The position numbers and the translations under genes are program-made. A stretch of 64,000 bases of DNA from Coprinellus micaceus (taxonomy: Eukaryota > Basidiomycota > Agaricomycetes > Agaricales > Psathyrellaceae). Of the stretch, positions 32,926 to 44,213 are shown in pieces; position 1 is the first letter of the stretch; each line of letters opens with the position of its first letter. The DNA is taken from contig OX596335.1 of the NCBI GenBank assembly GCA_951394405.1, forward strand, positions 4,836,001 to 4,900,000, written 5' to 3'. Under the pieces are notes generated by a model that worked only from the letters and a program-made list of their open reading frames with translations, did no database searches and had not been told where the DNA came from.

Positions 32926-33289
32926 TTTTGAGGGTGTGAAGAAGGTGTGCAGGAGTGTCCGAAATTGATCAAGGTCAACCCGAGGCAGTGCTGGCTTTGA
33001 CCGTTGCCTCGACAAATACCGATCGCTTTCTCTGTACGGACACCACGGCCACTGCCACAGGAGAAAACCAGGCTAAACTGGCGGCTATGCGCCTTGTTCA
33101 CGGATTCCCCATGTTATGCTTACACTTGTTGTCTTGGTGCTGACGTTCTGCGACGTACCACGTCGTGGAGGGGTCAGAGGAACTCAGGTCAAACTAACCA
33201 TTAACAGCCCCAACAGTGTATGAGAATCGGCGGCTCTGACGCCCGAGCTCAACCCTCCGATACACTGTCTATGACTCTCGACGAGCTTG

Positions 33290-33800
33290 GATCTCCCTTC
33301 CCCCTCCCCCTCCCTATCCTTCTCCATTATTCTCCCCTTCACTCCTCCCCCTCTCCTCCTCCCAAACCCGATCCCTATCCTTCCTCACAACCGGCTGCGG
33401 CGCCGGTTTCCTGAAGTACGGCTGGCACAGCCAGTGCAGCAGGGCTCGAGTTCCGTTGGAGTAGTCCACAGTGGACCTACTCGGGCGGGCTCTCTGGCGA
33501 GGCTGGCTGGTAAGCGCCTCGGTATAGCGTCAAGGGCAAGATGTGGTATTGGTCCCGTTACGATGCTGTCGTCTACATCGGGTATCCTAATCTAATCTAA
33601 TCTATCATGGTGCTCGGCGTGGTGGGCGCCTAGGCGCCCTGGCACACCGTGTTAGGGCACTTGCCAGTTATTAGGGAGGAGTGGTACTAAGGGGATGGGG
33701 GTTGGGTGAGGTGCGGAGAAAAGAGGAGGGAAGGGAGAATGGAAAACCTCTGTACGAACGCTGAGCTCTTCAATGATCTGGACGACCTGCCATAACTACT
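33290..33800 (-). pseudogene. DUS1 3'-end fragment
   Basis: 33290-33440 matches DUS1 exon 7 (the [10 protein letters not shown] region and the pyrimidine-rich stretch after it). 33648-33800 matches the rest of exon 7, intron 6 and the end of exon 6. The SINE-like repeat copy at 33457-33647 interrupts it. It is too short and damaged to code. Confidence 0.75.
33457..33647. repeat. Dispersed ~200-bp SINE-like repeat, copy 2
   Basis: The most complete copy: GGAGTAGTCCACAGTGGACC hairpin at the start, GGTATAGCGTCAAGGGCAAG inside, three TCTAA units, and a GTGGGCGCCTAGGCGCCC hairpin before GGCACA at the end. Its position inside the DUS1 fragment gives clear borders. Confidence 0.7.
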
Positions 33801-33814
33801 CCTTCTTGGTCAAG

Positions 33815-33998
33815 CTGGGCGTGGAGGACCCGAACTTCATTGACCGAATGTTCCAATCTTTCACGGGCTTCGCTCACCTCCCCTACTCGGTCCGCGATCA
33901 GCCCTGGGATGCTGTCAGCTTCTACGGCTGAGGGGACATACTTGGCGTTGGATTAGCCAGAGAAGGGAGACTCTGAAGCCATTGAGCTGGTCGATGAG
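33815..33998 (-). pseudogene. F-box-like gene, 5' remnant with stop
   Basis: The minus strand encodes MASESPFSG, a stop, then SNAKYVPSAVEADSIPGLIA and a coiled-coil part, matching only the first 60 or so codons of the F-box-like family. The conserved GTAATATACC leader is present at 34009-34020. It directly abuts the DUS1 fragment, as in the copy at 28.6-29.1 kb. Confidence 0.8.
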
Positions 33999-34675
33999 AA
34001 TATCTCGTCCGTAATATACCCCCGGGTTCGAGACCGTTCACCGTCGATTGGAGTTTAATCTTATCACTCTGTCCGGTGACCTCCGAGTCCCGTTTGATAG
34101 GCCTGAACCAAGCTTTCTTACGGACGACCCCTCTGGAGTGACATAACCCCAGGACTGTACACCTTCCCTAGACGCCTAATATCCACAAAGGATTGTACCG
34201 CGCAAATCACGCAACACATTTCTCGCTCATACTCCAAAGCACCGTCGAGCGATAGACCGTACAATGTATTAGTGAGGCGAATACTACGGTTGAGGGCGGA
34301 CACTATCGGGTGTGAAAACCAGTAGGAGGCTGGCCATTTCTGTCTCAACCCAGCGTGGGACGGATACAGATACGAGCATGTTGTAGTTGTGGACCGGACT
34401 CGATGTAATTAAGCGCCCGTAGAGGTTGCGTTCCAGGGACGCCACCTGAGGCTAAGCATAACAGCCTTCCGCTATCGAAAACATCCGGAGCCAATGAATT
34501 TCAACAAGAAGACTGATTCGATTGCCCCGAGGCAGCTCTTTCTCCGCTCGCTTGGAACGAGGCCGGTACCATCATAGAAGATGTCTGACTGGAGAATGAA
34601 CAGCACTATGGCGCACAGCGGCCTCATTTGTCCTAAAACCACCACCCAACCTCGAGGTACCCTTCCTCCCCAGCC
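33999..34675. other. Duplicated F-box upstream region and spacer
   Basis: The first 150 bp are the F-box family leader and upstream blocks described for 29327-29470. The remaining 500 bp contain no gene. The last part is the upstream region of the ULD gene at 34676. Confidence 0.5.
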
Positions 34676-36991
34676 ATGTGCGCCATCCAAGTGAACGAAA
34701 ACGGGGATCCATCTTTGTCCCGCATCCTCAAGCAGCTCTGCCGTGCTCTGAACCCCGTTAGGGTCCTCCGTCGAATGCGCATCTCAGCCCGACATTCACC
34801 AAACGGAACGAATCTCTCTGGCAGCCGCCAAGCTCTCCAGAGCTCCATCGAGGTGTTAAACGTTGCGTTTTCAATCGCGGAGACAATCCCAGTGGTCGGC
34901 ATACCATTGAAGGGTGCCCTTGAAGCTTTGTATAAGATCTTGGGGGACATTGAAGTGAGTTGAGACCGCCATCTGTCGGTTACGTATTAAAAATAGCTTA
35001 CTACTTTTATGCAGCGAAGGTTTCAAAACACAGAAGCATCTGCCAAACTTGCCGAGAGGCTTGCTTCACTTGTTGGGAGGCTTTCCTTGGTACAAGCGCC
35101 CGATTCCCTCCTCATGTCGTTGATAGGGTAAGAGAATTTAGATGGAATGGCGGTCGCGCCTTGATCTGACGCCCCTCGGCAGGCGGCTCATTGCCCTTAA
35201 GAATGAGCTCGAGTCCCTTCTATACAGCCCGGGTATCCGTTTTTCAGTCATAGCACAAGCCCTGGTGGAATCCACCAGCCAAATTGATTCCTACCTTATT
35301 GACTACCTGGTGAGCAGATGCTCCTTGGGGTTCGGCGGAATTGGGTGACTGAATTATTATTCGACGGCCATCTATTCGGGCGGTAACTCAGGTAGAGCTC
35401 TTGGCCTGGGTTCGAGTGGCAGATACGGAAAGGATCAATAGGCAATGCGTCACAGTACTTGACCCATTCGGGCTCGAGCAATTGATACCCCGCGTGGATA
35501 TTGGAAACGCGAATGTGAGTATCTCCTGCGCTACACATTATCGACTTCAATATTCAGCTCACCGCGTGTTGCTACCACTCTAGGTGGTCGCAGCCGTAAT
35601 TCTGAGCAGGTACTCCCGCAATCCAAAATGGCACAAGGCATTGGATGAGTTCGTTAGCGGGGGTCTATACGAGCTGACAATGGACGATGGACTGAAAATC
35701 CAGCCACTTACTGGGGCCTTGGTGCCGCCAGTGAGCCAAGGCGGGACAGTGGTGATGAGTGTCGTGGTCCTGCAGGTCATCGAGGACCGAGGGGAACTTC
35801 GATGCCCAACGTGCAAAAGACCGATGCCTATTTCTGAGGGCGATGATCGAGACGTTTGGTAAGTCATCTTTCACCATATCCCGGGCGCGAAACTGAACCA
35901 CACCTCCCAAAAAGCACAGGATGCGATAGGAGGGTATCTGCGGTCAAGGCCAAGGGTCCATCCCCCCGCGCTGGAAAGCAGGTGCAACGTTCCAACTCAA
36001 TAGACTCCTCCTTCCTCCATATTACCATTAGACACTCCAGCACTGCTCGCGTGCAGGAAATTAGCGAAGCTGAAGGAGAAGCTGCCGTCACTGAGAGGGT
36101 TAAGGGGGAAGGGGCTGTATTGGTTACGGAGGTTCGCTTTCCCTTCCACATGTCGATAATGGCTAATCACTTTGGGTGACATAGGAGACTCCTCCTGCAC
36201 TCCCAGGTATGAAAAGTCAGTGCCCCATGTCGCCATTGGATGATGCGCTGATTCAGATTTGTAGATCGCCCTGCTCTTACCCCTGAGTCAAATCAACAGA
36301 ACCCAATTGTCGACTTCGGAGCACTAGAGAACCAGTATTTGAACATGCTCGCTGGAGCGTCCACCACTGAGAGTAACGTGTCTGGGGTTGAGCAAACAGC
36401 CGTGGGCCCTGGACCTGGCCCCTTGGTCGGCACCCAGACTACATATCAGGGCTTGGAGGAACTCACCAATAATTTGGGTACGCGTTCTGTGCGTTCCTAA
36501 TATATGCTCCTGTTGACCCATCGCACGCAGCCTCTCCCGAGTTTAGAGACAACCCCAATCTCGGGGACCAATTCGACATGGATCAATTCCTTACAACCCC
36601 TCCCTTCCTTACAACCCCTCTCCTCCACGACTTCGACGGGCCACCCGAGGGGACGCCTTACTACACAGCCCCTCCCGAGTTTAAAGACAACCCCAATCTC
36701 GGGGACCAATTCGACATGAATCAGTTCCTACATTCCCCCCTCCCCGATCTCCTCCACGACTTCGACGGGTCACACGATGGGACGCCTTACTTCGAATTCC
36801 TGACCACCCCGATCATTGACGACGAAATCTTGCCTTCCGACTCCGACTATGACATGAGTATGCCAATCTTCCCTGATATGGAGCCGATAGCTGCGCCTAC
36901 TCCCTTTCCCATCCCGCGTGTCGAGGATACATTACCCCATATCCCTATGGACCAACTCTTCATCGATTTACCCCTTACTACGCCCCTATGA
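34676..36991 (+). CDS. Helical/ubiquitin-like-domain (ULD) protein with acidic C-terminal repeats
   Basis: Nine exons: 34676-34954, 35015-35127, 35183-35309, 35392-35514, 35584-35858, 35930-36131, 36185-36206, 36265-36477 and 36531-36991. They total 605 codons (604 aa), intact. Residues 1-170 form a helical module (VLNVAFSIAETIPVVGIPLK, AKLAERLASLVGRL). Residues about 197-300 resemble the fungal ULD ubiquitin-like domain (CVTVLDPFGLEQLIPRVDIG, GLYELTMDDGLKIQPLTG, VVMSVVVLQ) with a RCPTCKRP knuckle. After the shared HITIRHSS linker come a disordered acidic region and two copies of PEFxDNPNLGDQFDM plus an LLHDFDG block, resembling an activation-type tail. Exons 1-3 have almost the same lengths as in the paralogs at 21546 and 43418. 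Function is unknown. The N-terminal layout is reminiscent of fungal signalling proteins that place a ULD after a helical N-terminus. Confidence 0.8.
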
Positions 36992-37607
36992 ATCCTATTC
37001 CCCCCTCCTGCTCCATGTTTCTTCAGGGTTCCCGCGGGAGACCTCAGACCACGATGAATTCGTATTAACTTGCTTTCCGGACATTAATGGTTGAGACGAC
37101 TTGCATACACGGGGTATTTCCACCATTTAGGACTCAGAACCGTCTCATCTCCCCACCACGTTCGAGTGGATCTCGTAGGCTGCTCGAGCCGTCAGTCCGA
37201 AACCCGAAACGAGTTGTGAAGCTTGCTCACAGTCCTACACCTGCGGCATTCAAGGGGAACATATATCCTTGATTATGCAGCCTCACTCGGCTTACCCACT
37301 CCCAGAGCCTCCCACAGATGCACGGCTCGAACGATTCAAAAGCATGCAACTATCCTCCCCTTCCGCCATTACGGCTCTCTGGCCGTCATCCACCTCCCCT
37401 CCGTTACGCCTCACCACACAGCGATTCCTTTCATCGTTCCACTGTTGAGTTCTCTATGGTATTAGGATCGGGAAATCCTCTCCATACGCTCTACGGCATA
37501 TCCAAAGACCTCTAATCACGCGATATAATCTAAATCAAGCGTCCTTCGTCGTCTACAACGCCTGCACCACAACCACCTCACCCTCTTTCACCCTTTCCTC
37601 TCCACCT
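36992..37607. other. Spacer between convergent ULD and DUS1 genes
   Basis: No gene seen. TTCCGGACATTAATG at 37077-37091 matches 21397-21411, upstream of the other ULD gene. In another frame the sequence just past the DUS1 stop could extend a short C-terminal tail. Confidence 0.4.
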
Positions 37608-40564
37608 TCAAATCCCCTCCGCACATCCTCCACATTCCTCATTCACCCCCTCCATCACCTCCTCCCCCTCCCCCACTATCTCCCCCTTCGCCCTCACCCT
37701 CCCCTCCCTCTCCCCCCGTCTCCTCTCCTCCTCCCTCTCCCTCTCCCTATCCTTCCTCACAACCCTACTCTCCCTCACAACTCTCCCATCCGCCCCAACA
37801 ACCGGCGCCGGCGCCGGCTTCCTAAAGTACGGCTGGCACACCCAGTGCGGTAGGACCGGGAGGTCGGTGTTGGGGCAGCTGGAGATGAGGGAGGAGAGGG
37901 GCAGTGTGCCGGATTTGGTTAGGGTGTGGGCGTCGCGCTGGGGGAGAAGGGGGGGTTAGAAAAGGGAGAGGGAAGGGGAGAGGAGGGAAGGGAGAGAGAC
38001 GAACCTCCATGCGAACGCCGAGTTCTTCGATTATCTGGACGTACTCCCATAACCATTCCTTCTGTCCTTCCCGTTCCCCACTCCCATTAGCCTCACCGTT
38101 CACCTCTACATCCGACCTGGACCCCGTCTCCACCGCCATCGAACTCGAACTCTTCCCCTCAGCGGCCAGCCCCGCCCTAGCCCACTGCTCGCTCATATCA
38201 GGCACCGCCCTCGGTACGAAATCCTTCGGCCTCTCCCCAATCCTCGCCCTCCCCAACCTCTCCCTCAAATCCGTCTCCTTACACAACGCGGGCCGCAGGA
38301 TCTTGAACATGTGTCCCTTGATCGCACTCGCCCCCGTCCTCGTCCTCAAACTCCTCACAATATGTATATACTCCAACGCCATCGTCCACGCCGGCGGGTG
38401 CCGCACCAACACGCTCTCATTACTCCAATACCCCGGGTGAGAAGGGGATGATGGATGGGAGGGGTCGATCAGCGGGCGGGCTGAGGTTTCTGTTTTGAGG
38501 CGTTTTGGTGCGGGGGTAGGCCGTGAGGTAGCGTCGTCGGCGCGAGTTTCGTCCGCCGGTTTTGACGCCGAAGGGACGTCCTGGATAGGTCGGTCGGGGG
38601 AGGGTGGGGGGTATGGTGTATCGAGCATGGGGGGTAAGCCAGCGAACAACGCAGGGTTGTAGAGGTTCCCTTCGGCGCTCATCACACCATCGCACCCTGT
38701 TTCCTCGAGACATCTACGAGTACGTCAGCGTCTGTCCGCTTCCTTGCGTAGCCCATGAGAGGGAAGGGGGTCATAACGAGAGTAAAGTGAAGAGTGAGAG
38801 TAAAGTGCTTCGGAGGGGGACGGGGAGTGGAGAGGGGATGAGGAACGCGAAGAGATAGAGACAAATGAACGTACTTGATAATGTCTTCTTGGTACAAGAT
38901 GTTCCCGTTAGCGAACACAGGCACCTTCACCGCCTGTTTGACGGCGCGGATCTTCGCCCAGTCTGCGAGGCCCTGTTGAGTCGGGCGTTAGTTGGGGTTT
39001 CTTGATTTGGAGGGGAGGGAGAGGGAAGGGGAACGGAGGGGAGGAGAAGAGTGGGAGGAGGGGAACGACGTACGGTAATCTGACCACGCTGTTCACGCAG
39101 ACGGCCGTGGCAGGTGAGGATTTGAGCTCCTGCGCGCTCGAGCATCTTGGCATACTCGACGGTTTTCTCGATCGTCGCTGGTGTTCTGGTTAGTATATGC
39201 GTTTCGACTCTCGAGTGGGGGAGGAAGGCATAGGGAAGGTACGGGGACGGGGGAGGGAGTATGGGGAAAAGAGGAGTGAGGGAGGGAAGAGGGAGGGAGT
39301 AAGGAGGGGCGGATGGAGAGAAGGAGGGGAGAAGGGGCGCGGAAGGAGGGAGGTGAATGAAGGGCAGAGAGGAGGAGGGGAAGGAAAGAAGGATGGGGAG
39401 AGAGGAAGAGGGACGTACGGAATACGCGGAACTTGGCTGTTACGGGGACGTCCAACTCTCGATGGAGGGTGTTGACTGTGGGAGGGGGCTGGTTAGCATG
39501 TGCGTGCTTGAGAACGAAGGTATAGGAAAGAGAGAGCATAGAGAAACGGGTGTGTAGGCGGAACGAGAAAACGAAGGGCGGCGGGAAGCCGAACGGACAA
39601 CGGCGAGGATGGCGAAACGCAAAGACACCCAGCCCTCGGTCGTCCCATAGCAGCGCATAAGGGGAGAGGAAGGGTAACTACGACTCACCCAATTGAAAGA
39701 TAACATCCCACTCATCCATCAAAAAACTCCCATACCGCCCCTTCTTCGCGATATCCTGCGGACACCCCAAGTTTATATCGACGGCGTCGCAGTGCGGCGC
39801 GACGACGCGCGCGGAGGTGAGGAGTTGGTGGGCGTCGTTGGCGCAGAATTGCACGATTAGGGGGCGGTCGCCGAGGGTGTTGAGGGAGGCTTGGGGGAGG
39901 TTTGAGGTTTGTGACGACGGTGGGGAGGGTGAGGTTGAGGTTGAGGAGGGCGTAGGGGCCGAGGAGAGAGGCGAAGAGGAGGGGGAAGGAGGCAGAGGCG
40001 TGCAAGGCACGGGAAAGGAAGCAGGATCAGATGAGGAACAAGGCCCGTACGCCCCTTCCTCGCCAGACGGGATGTCGAAGTTGTTCGAGCGGTAGGTTTT
40101 GTTCGTCGCGTCTACGAACATCTATATGGAGGCGTTAGACTCGTCTTCATCTTCGGAGGAGGAAACGAATGGGAGGACAAGAGGCAGCGGGAAAGGATTG
40201 GGCGAAGGGGCAGAGTGGCGAGTTGAAGAAAGACAAGCCAAGGAAGACAACAACGCACCTTCGCATTAATCATAGGCGTATACACCAACTGACTCCCATA
40301 CCCCCGACTCAACCTCCTCCACGCCAGCTCGCTCTGGTCCACCATCGGCGCGACGACGTATTTCGGGGACCCGAGCGCCCGGTAGAGGGCGTAGCCTTCT
40401 AGCTTCTTTTGCGCTAGTGGTTTGGGAGAGGTTTCGGTCGGCGTGGATCCATTCCGCGTGGGGTCGGAGAGGCTTGAGACGGTGTTTGAGGCGCCTAGTT
40501 CTGGAGCATCGAGGGCGGTTCCTGGTGCGTGCATCGTCGCTGTAGCCGTAGCGGTACTGGACAT
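37608..40564 (-). CDS. DUS1: tRNA-dihydrouridine(16/17) synthase
   Basis: Seven exons: 40259-40564, 39689-40121, 39419-39475, 39074-39177, 38875-38972, 38005-38713 and 37608-37937. They total 679 codons (678 aa), intact. The enzyme reduces uridine to dihydrouridine in the tRNA D-loop with FMN and NAD(P)H. Visible family blocks are [14 protein letters not shown] (from residue 72), [18 protein letters not shown] with catalytic Cys222, [37 protein letters not shown] and [18 protein letters not shown]. It is longer than yeast Dus1 because of Ser/Pro-rich inserts after residue 120 and around the proline/serine segment of exon 6, and a basic, charged C-terminal tail. The start is the first ATG of the frame (40564). 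Introns 3-6 are very purine-rich on the + strand. Two partial, decayed copies lie at 23766-28600 and 33290-33800. Confidence 0.93.
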
Positions 40565-40989
40565 CCTGCTCCTGCTCTTGGTATACGGCCTTAACCGGGG
40601 TAATAGAGTACTTTTGGTTTTCGTGGTATTATACAAGGCACGCAGCCTCAGCAGGTAGATAGACCGAATCTTGAAGTCTCGGTGAAGGAAGGAGGGAGGA
40701 ACGGAAGAGAGAGAGAGATGAGGAGATGAGGAGATGAGGAGATCGAAAGCAGATTTGGATCGAGCGTGATCGGTGTGCTGGCCAATAGGAACGTGCCGGC
40801 GGAACCAAAACCCAATCGGAGTCGGGCTCGGAGCCGGAGGGTTCGGTTTGTGGGAGTTTGGCTGGAGCTTCCGCCTCGTGGCGCGGCATGCGTTGAGTGC
40901 GGATCGTCTTTACACTCATGGCATGGGTGACGACCACGTCCTTCCATCTCTCTTCTCGAAGAGAAGCGAGGGGGTAATAAAGTGGCTTA
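40565..40989. other. DUS1 upstream region
   Basis: Holds GAGGAGAT repeats near 40719-40743 and no convincing gene. An open frame on the minus strand is short and low-complexity. Confidence 0.4.
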
Positions 40990-41357
40990 CAGCTATTTGC
41001 AAAACGATAGACCCAGTTTCCGCAAACTACAGGATATGATATTTGTTGGATATTTGTTTAGTTTTGGGGCGTTCAGTGTGGAGCACACAAACAACCCCCA
41101 TGCCCACTTCCGGTATTTTCAGGCACATTTGAGTGCAGGAAAGGCTAGATAGAAGTCCTCAAAGTCATGAGCAGGGGGTGTTCAAGTCTACGGAGCGAAC
41201 GGAGGGTGGTCAACGCCTCGGCGCCTCCGACCTCGTGCACCAGCCACCAACCTTCCACCTGGTGTTCCCTTTGTTTGCGTTGCTCCAACTTGAACAGTAA
41301 ATAAATATCGGATGCCGTAATCTGGGCGAACTGGGTCTATCGTTTTACAAATAGCTG
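40990..41357. mobile_element. 368-bp inverted-repeat element (MITE-like)
   Basis: CAGCTATTTGCAAAACGATA plus GACCCAGTT (40990-41018) matches the reverse complement of 41329-41357 with one mismatch, and weaker similarity continues inward. There is no coding potential. No target duplication was recognised. Confidence 0.8.
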
Positions 41358-41817
41358 GCGGAGAAAGGGATAATCACGGCAAGCTCCAGTGCGAAGAAGG
41401 CCGAGTCGAACGTGATTTCCCAGTTTCGTCACCAGGTCCAGAAGCTTCGCGCCTTCACCGAGCTCCATGGCTTCAGCTTTGTCATGAACGACAGTCGTAC
41501 GCAGCCTCAATTATTCTTCTACACCACGCATAGTATATATTACTCCCTTTCAGACTTTCCACTCGCTCCTTCGTCGGTCTCTCGCCCGTGTCCGTCAGCC
41601 TAGCCTATTAGTCTCCCCCCTCTGTCCTCCTGGTCAACTGCCAACTCATGTAACCAGACGGCGGCTCCCCTCCTGTGCACCCCACTGTTGACCTCTTGTA
41701 TGTACGCGCCAGATCTCTTCATCATTTTCTGGCTTTGGCCTTCTTCCTCCCTCAGAGGGTCTCTCGTTCTCGGTGAGTTCAACTACCATCCTCATATCGT
41801 CAAATCGGGCGTATTAG
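41358..41817. other. Possible exon fragment and spacer
   Basis: 41380-41494 on the + strand reads SSAKKAESNVISQFRHQVQK, then LRAFTELHGFSFVMNDS. The helical composition looks like a protein fragment, but I cannot name it and find no start. The rest is spacer. Confidence 0.3.
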
Positions 41818-43418
41818 TTACTCGTCGCCCTTCTTAGGAGGACTACGGCTATTTGTCCCTTGGATCCCAACCACTCTGCGGGGGGCCGCTACAATATGAC
41901 GCTTAGCTACGACCGACAGGCGTGAAGGAAAGCGTACATGTTTGTTATTGGGAAAACCACTCCCTGTTGCCCTGGGACCTTGGTCACCGTTGAGATCTCT
42001 GTTGGTATTGGGGTCTTGGTCATTGGAGCCTCTATGAACGTCGATGAGTTCCTTGATCCGGGGTGTAGTTGTGTGACTGATCGTAATGTGACGAAATAGG
42101 GCGTATGCGGAGGGGGGACGCTGTGTCTCAACGACGTGGCCTGGGCGATGTGACGATTTCACTGCCGTGACCCTCCTGTCGCATGCAGCGCTGGTGTATT
42201 TACGTTGGTCTAGTGTATAAGTGATTGGAGGAAATATGGGGCGTACCAGACCTCCCTTCCTTCGTCTTGAATAGACATGTGCTCTTTACACACAGGACAA
42301 CAGTGTTCATCTCGTTGTGTGTTGAGTTCCACCATGATCACGCTCATCACCACGGTTGCGCCCTGCGTTGTGGAAGAACGTGTAAGGGGCTGAATGCTAC
42401 GTCCATCGTCCATCGTCAGCTCGTAGAGCCCCCGACTGATGAAGTCGTCCAATGCGGTCTTCATGTATGGATTGAAATTGTATCTGCCAAGAATAGTGGC
42501 GGCAACAACCTACGGCGCGTATGAATAGTCTGGGTGAGCTGGATGGTGCATAAGGTTAATTGTGAGACACTTGCCTCGATGTTTCCAACGTCCACGCGCA
42601 GTATCGTCTGTTCTTTTCCGAATGGGTCGATTACCTGGACGCATTGCGTGTTGATACTCTCCATCTCCGTCACTCTTGCACGAGAGACGAGCTCTAACTG
42701 AGTGACCGTGATCGTCTAATTATGTCGTCGATGAACCCTGCTCAGTTCTCCCGATATCATTAGATAAGGATGAGCACAGACGTACCAGGTAGTCGATCTG
42801 ACATGAATCGATTTGGTTGGAGAAGCCCGTCAACGCTCGTGCTATGGATGAATAGCGAATCCCTGGCTTATACATAAGTGACTCGAGCTGGTCCTTGATC
42901 TTATTCAGTCGCCTGTATCTCAGTTTTAGACGTAAATCTCAAAGCGGGGTCATCCTGATTTGCGTACCTTATCAACACTCGGAGGGTGGCGGTAGGAGAC
43001 TGGACGGTAGAGAGACTATCGCCCAGTTCTGTGAGCCTGTCGACGAGCTCTACGGCCTCTTCCGAGTTTTTAAACCTTAGCTACATAGGTATACGAGTCA
43101 GTGAATGATAGCAAGCGATGGGTCTCGGATCGAACTCACCTCGATGCGCTCTAGAACCTTTCACATCCCTTCGAGGGCGCCCTTCAGCGGTTGACCGACT
43201 GCTGGGATCGTTTCTGCGATGGAGAATGCGACGTTCAACACTTCGATTGAGGTTTGAAGAGCGCGGCGACCGTTAGAGACATCCGTTCCATCTGGCGAGT
43301 GTCAGATTGCCTTTCTAATGCTACGCATCGCCTTAACTGGGCTCAGATTGCGGCAAAGTTGCTTGATAATTTGGGTTATAGATGGGTCCGCATTGTTTCT
43401 AACTCGAAGGGAGGACAT
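41818..43418 (-). pseudogene. ULD family copy with two premature stops
   Basis: Six exons: 43140-43418, 42968-43080, 42786-42912, 42575-42697, 42247-42509 and 41818-42175. The total is 421 codons. Exons 1-4 have exactly the lengths of exons 1-4 of the intact gene at 34676. Exon 1 has two in-frame TGA codons, one where the paralogs have Arg (RHSP motif) and one after GALEG. The intron after exon 4 begins GCAAGT (GC-AG). The ULD (VIDPFGKEQTILRVDVG, GLYELTMDDGRSIQPLT), CPVCKEHM knuckle and HITISHTT linker are well preserved, so loss may be recent. A protein started after the stops would lack the first helical module. The C-terminal tail is short and unrelated to the SH3 or acidic tails of the paralogs. 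Confidence 0.75.
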
Positions 43419-44213
43419 GGTGGGGAAGGAAGTGAGCCTCGAGGCGCAGGCATGCCACCACCGGAAATCTTTCTGTCACAGGTCCTAGGGGCTGTGCTAT
43501 TCATTCTCTGCTTCTTCCTCGGATGCTTGGTTCGATTCGTGGGCGCTTATCTATGTATTGTGCGCAGCTGAGTGGGACTACCATTTTCGTTGTGGCGCAT
43601 TATCTGACAAAGGTCTGGGTGGAGGGGGTGGTGTATTATCTTCTTTAACTCGTTTATATAAACTTTAAACAATTCGGAGAGGACGAATGAAGTAGGGGAA
43701 AGGCGGGGGTCAGAACTTTGTAAAAGGGATAGCTTGATCATCGCTTCCGCCGAATGCGTCTCATCATCTCAGGGTGATGCTTTTGCGCTCACACTCCAAG
43801 TCAGGTACTTCGTCCCGTTCAACGTTCGAGGCACAGGGAAGGATACAAGGTAAGTAGCGGAGAAGGAAAGTATACAAGATCGAGCGCGGGGAGACCGAGC
43901 GAGCCAGTGCCAGGTTTGGTGATGGCAGCAATGATTGGAAGTCAGGCACCACTGGTGCCTTATCCCAAATACTTGCACACTTCGCAGTGGTGTGGTCACA
44001 GTGAACACACCCAGAGAAGGTATTTCGCTGCCAAAGATTAGTCGCCTCCAACTCTGCGAGGCTAGGCCGACCTACCAATACGACTGGTCAGAAGACCAAG
44101 TTCAATGTCAAGGAACAAGTAATCGTTCAATCTCCGCTGAACGTTCCGCGGTCCGCTGATATATTACGAACGACATATCGATTAGATCCTCGTCCTTTAC
44201 GTCCATCACCTCG
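43419..44213. other. Spacer with a repeat shared with 55.2 kb
   Basis: 43741-43805 (CTTCCGCCGAATGCGTCTCA, then TGCTTTTGCGCTCACACTCC) is closely similar to 55185-55255. The 50 bp before 44214 contain the F-box leader motif GATATATTACGAACG. No gene is convincing. Confidence 0.5.
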
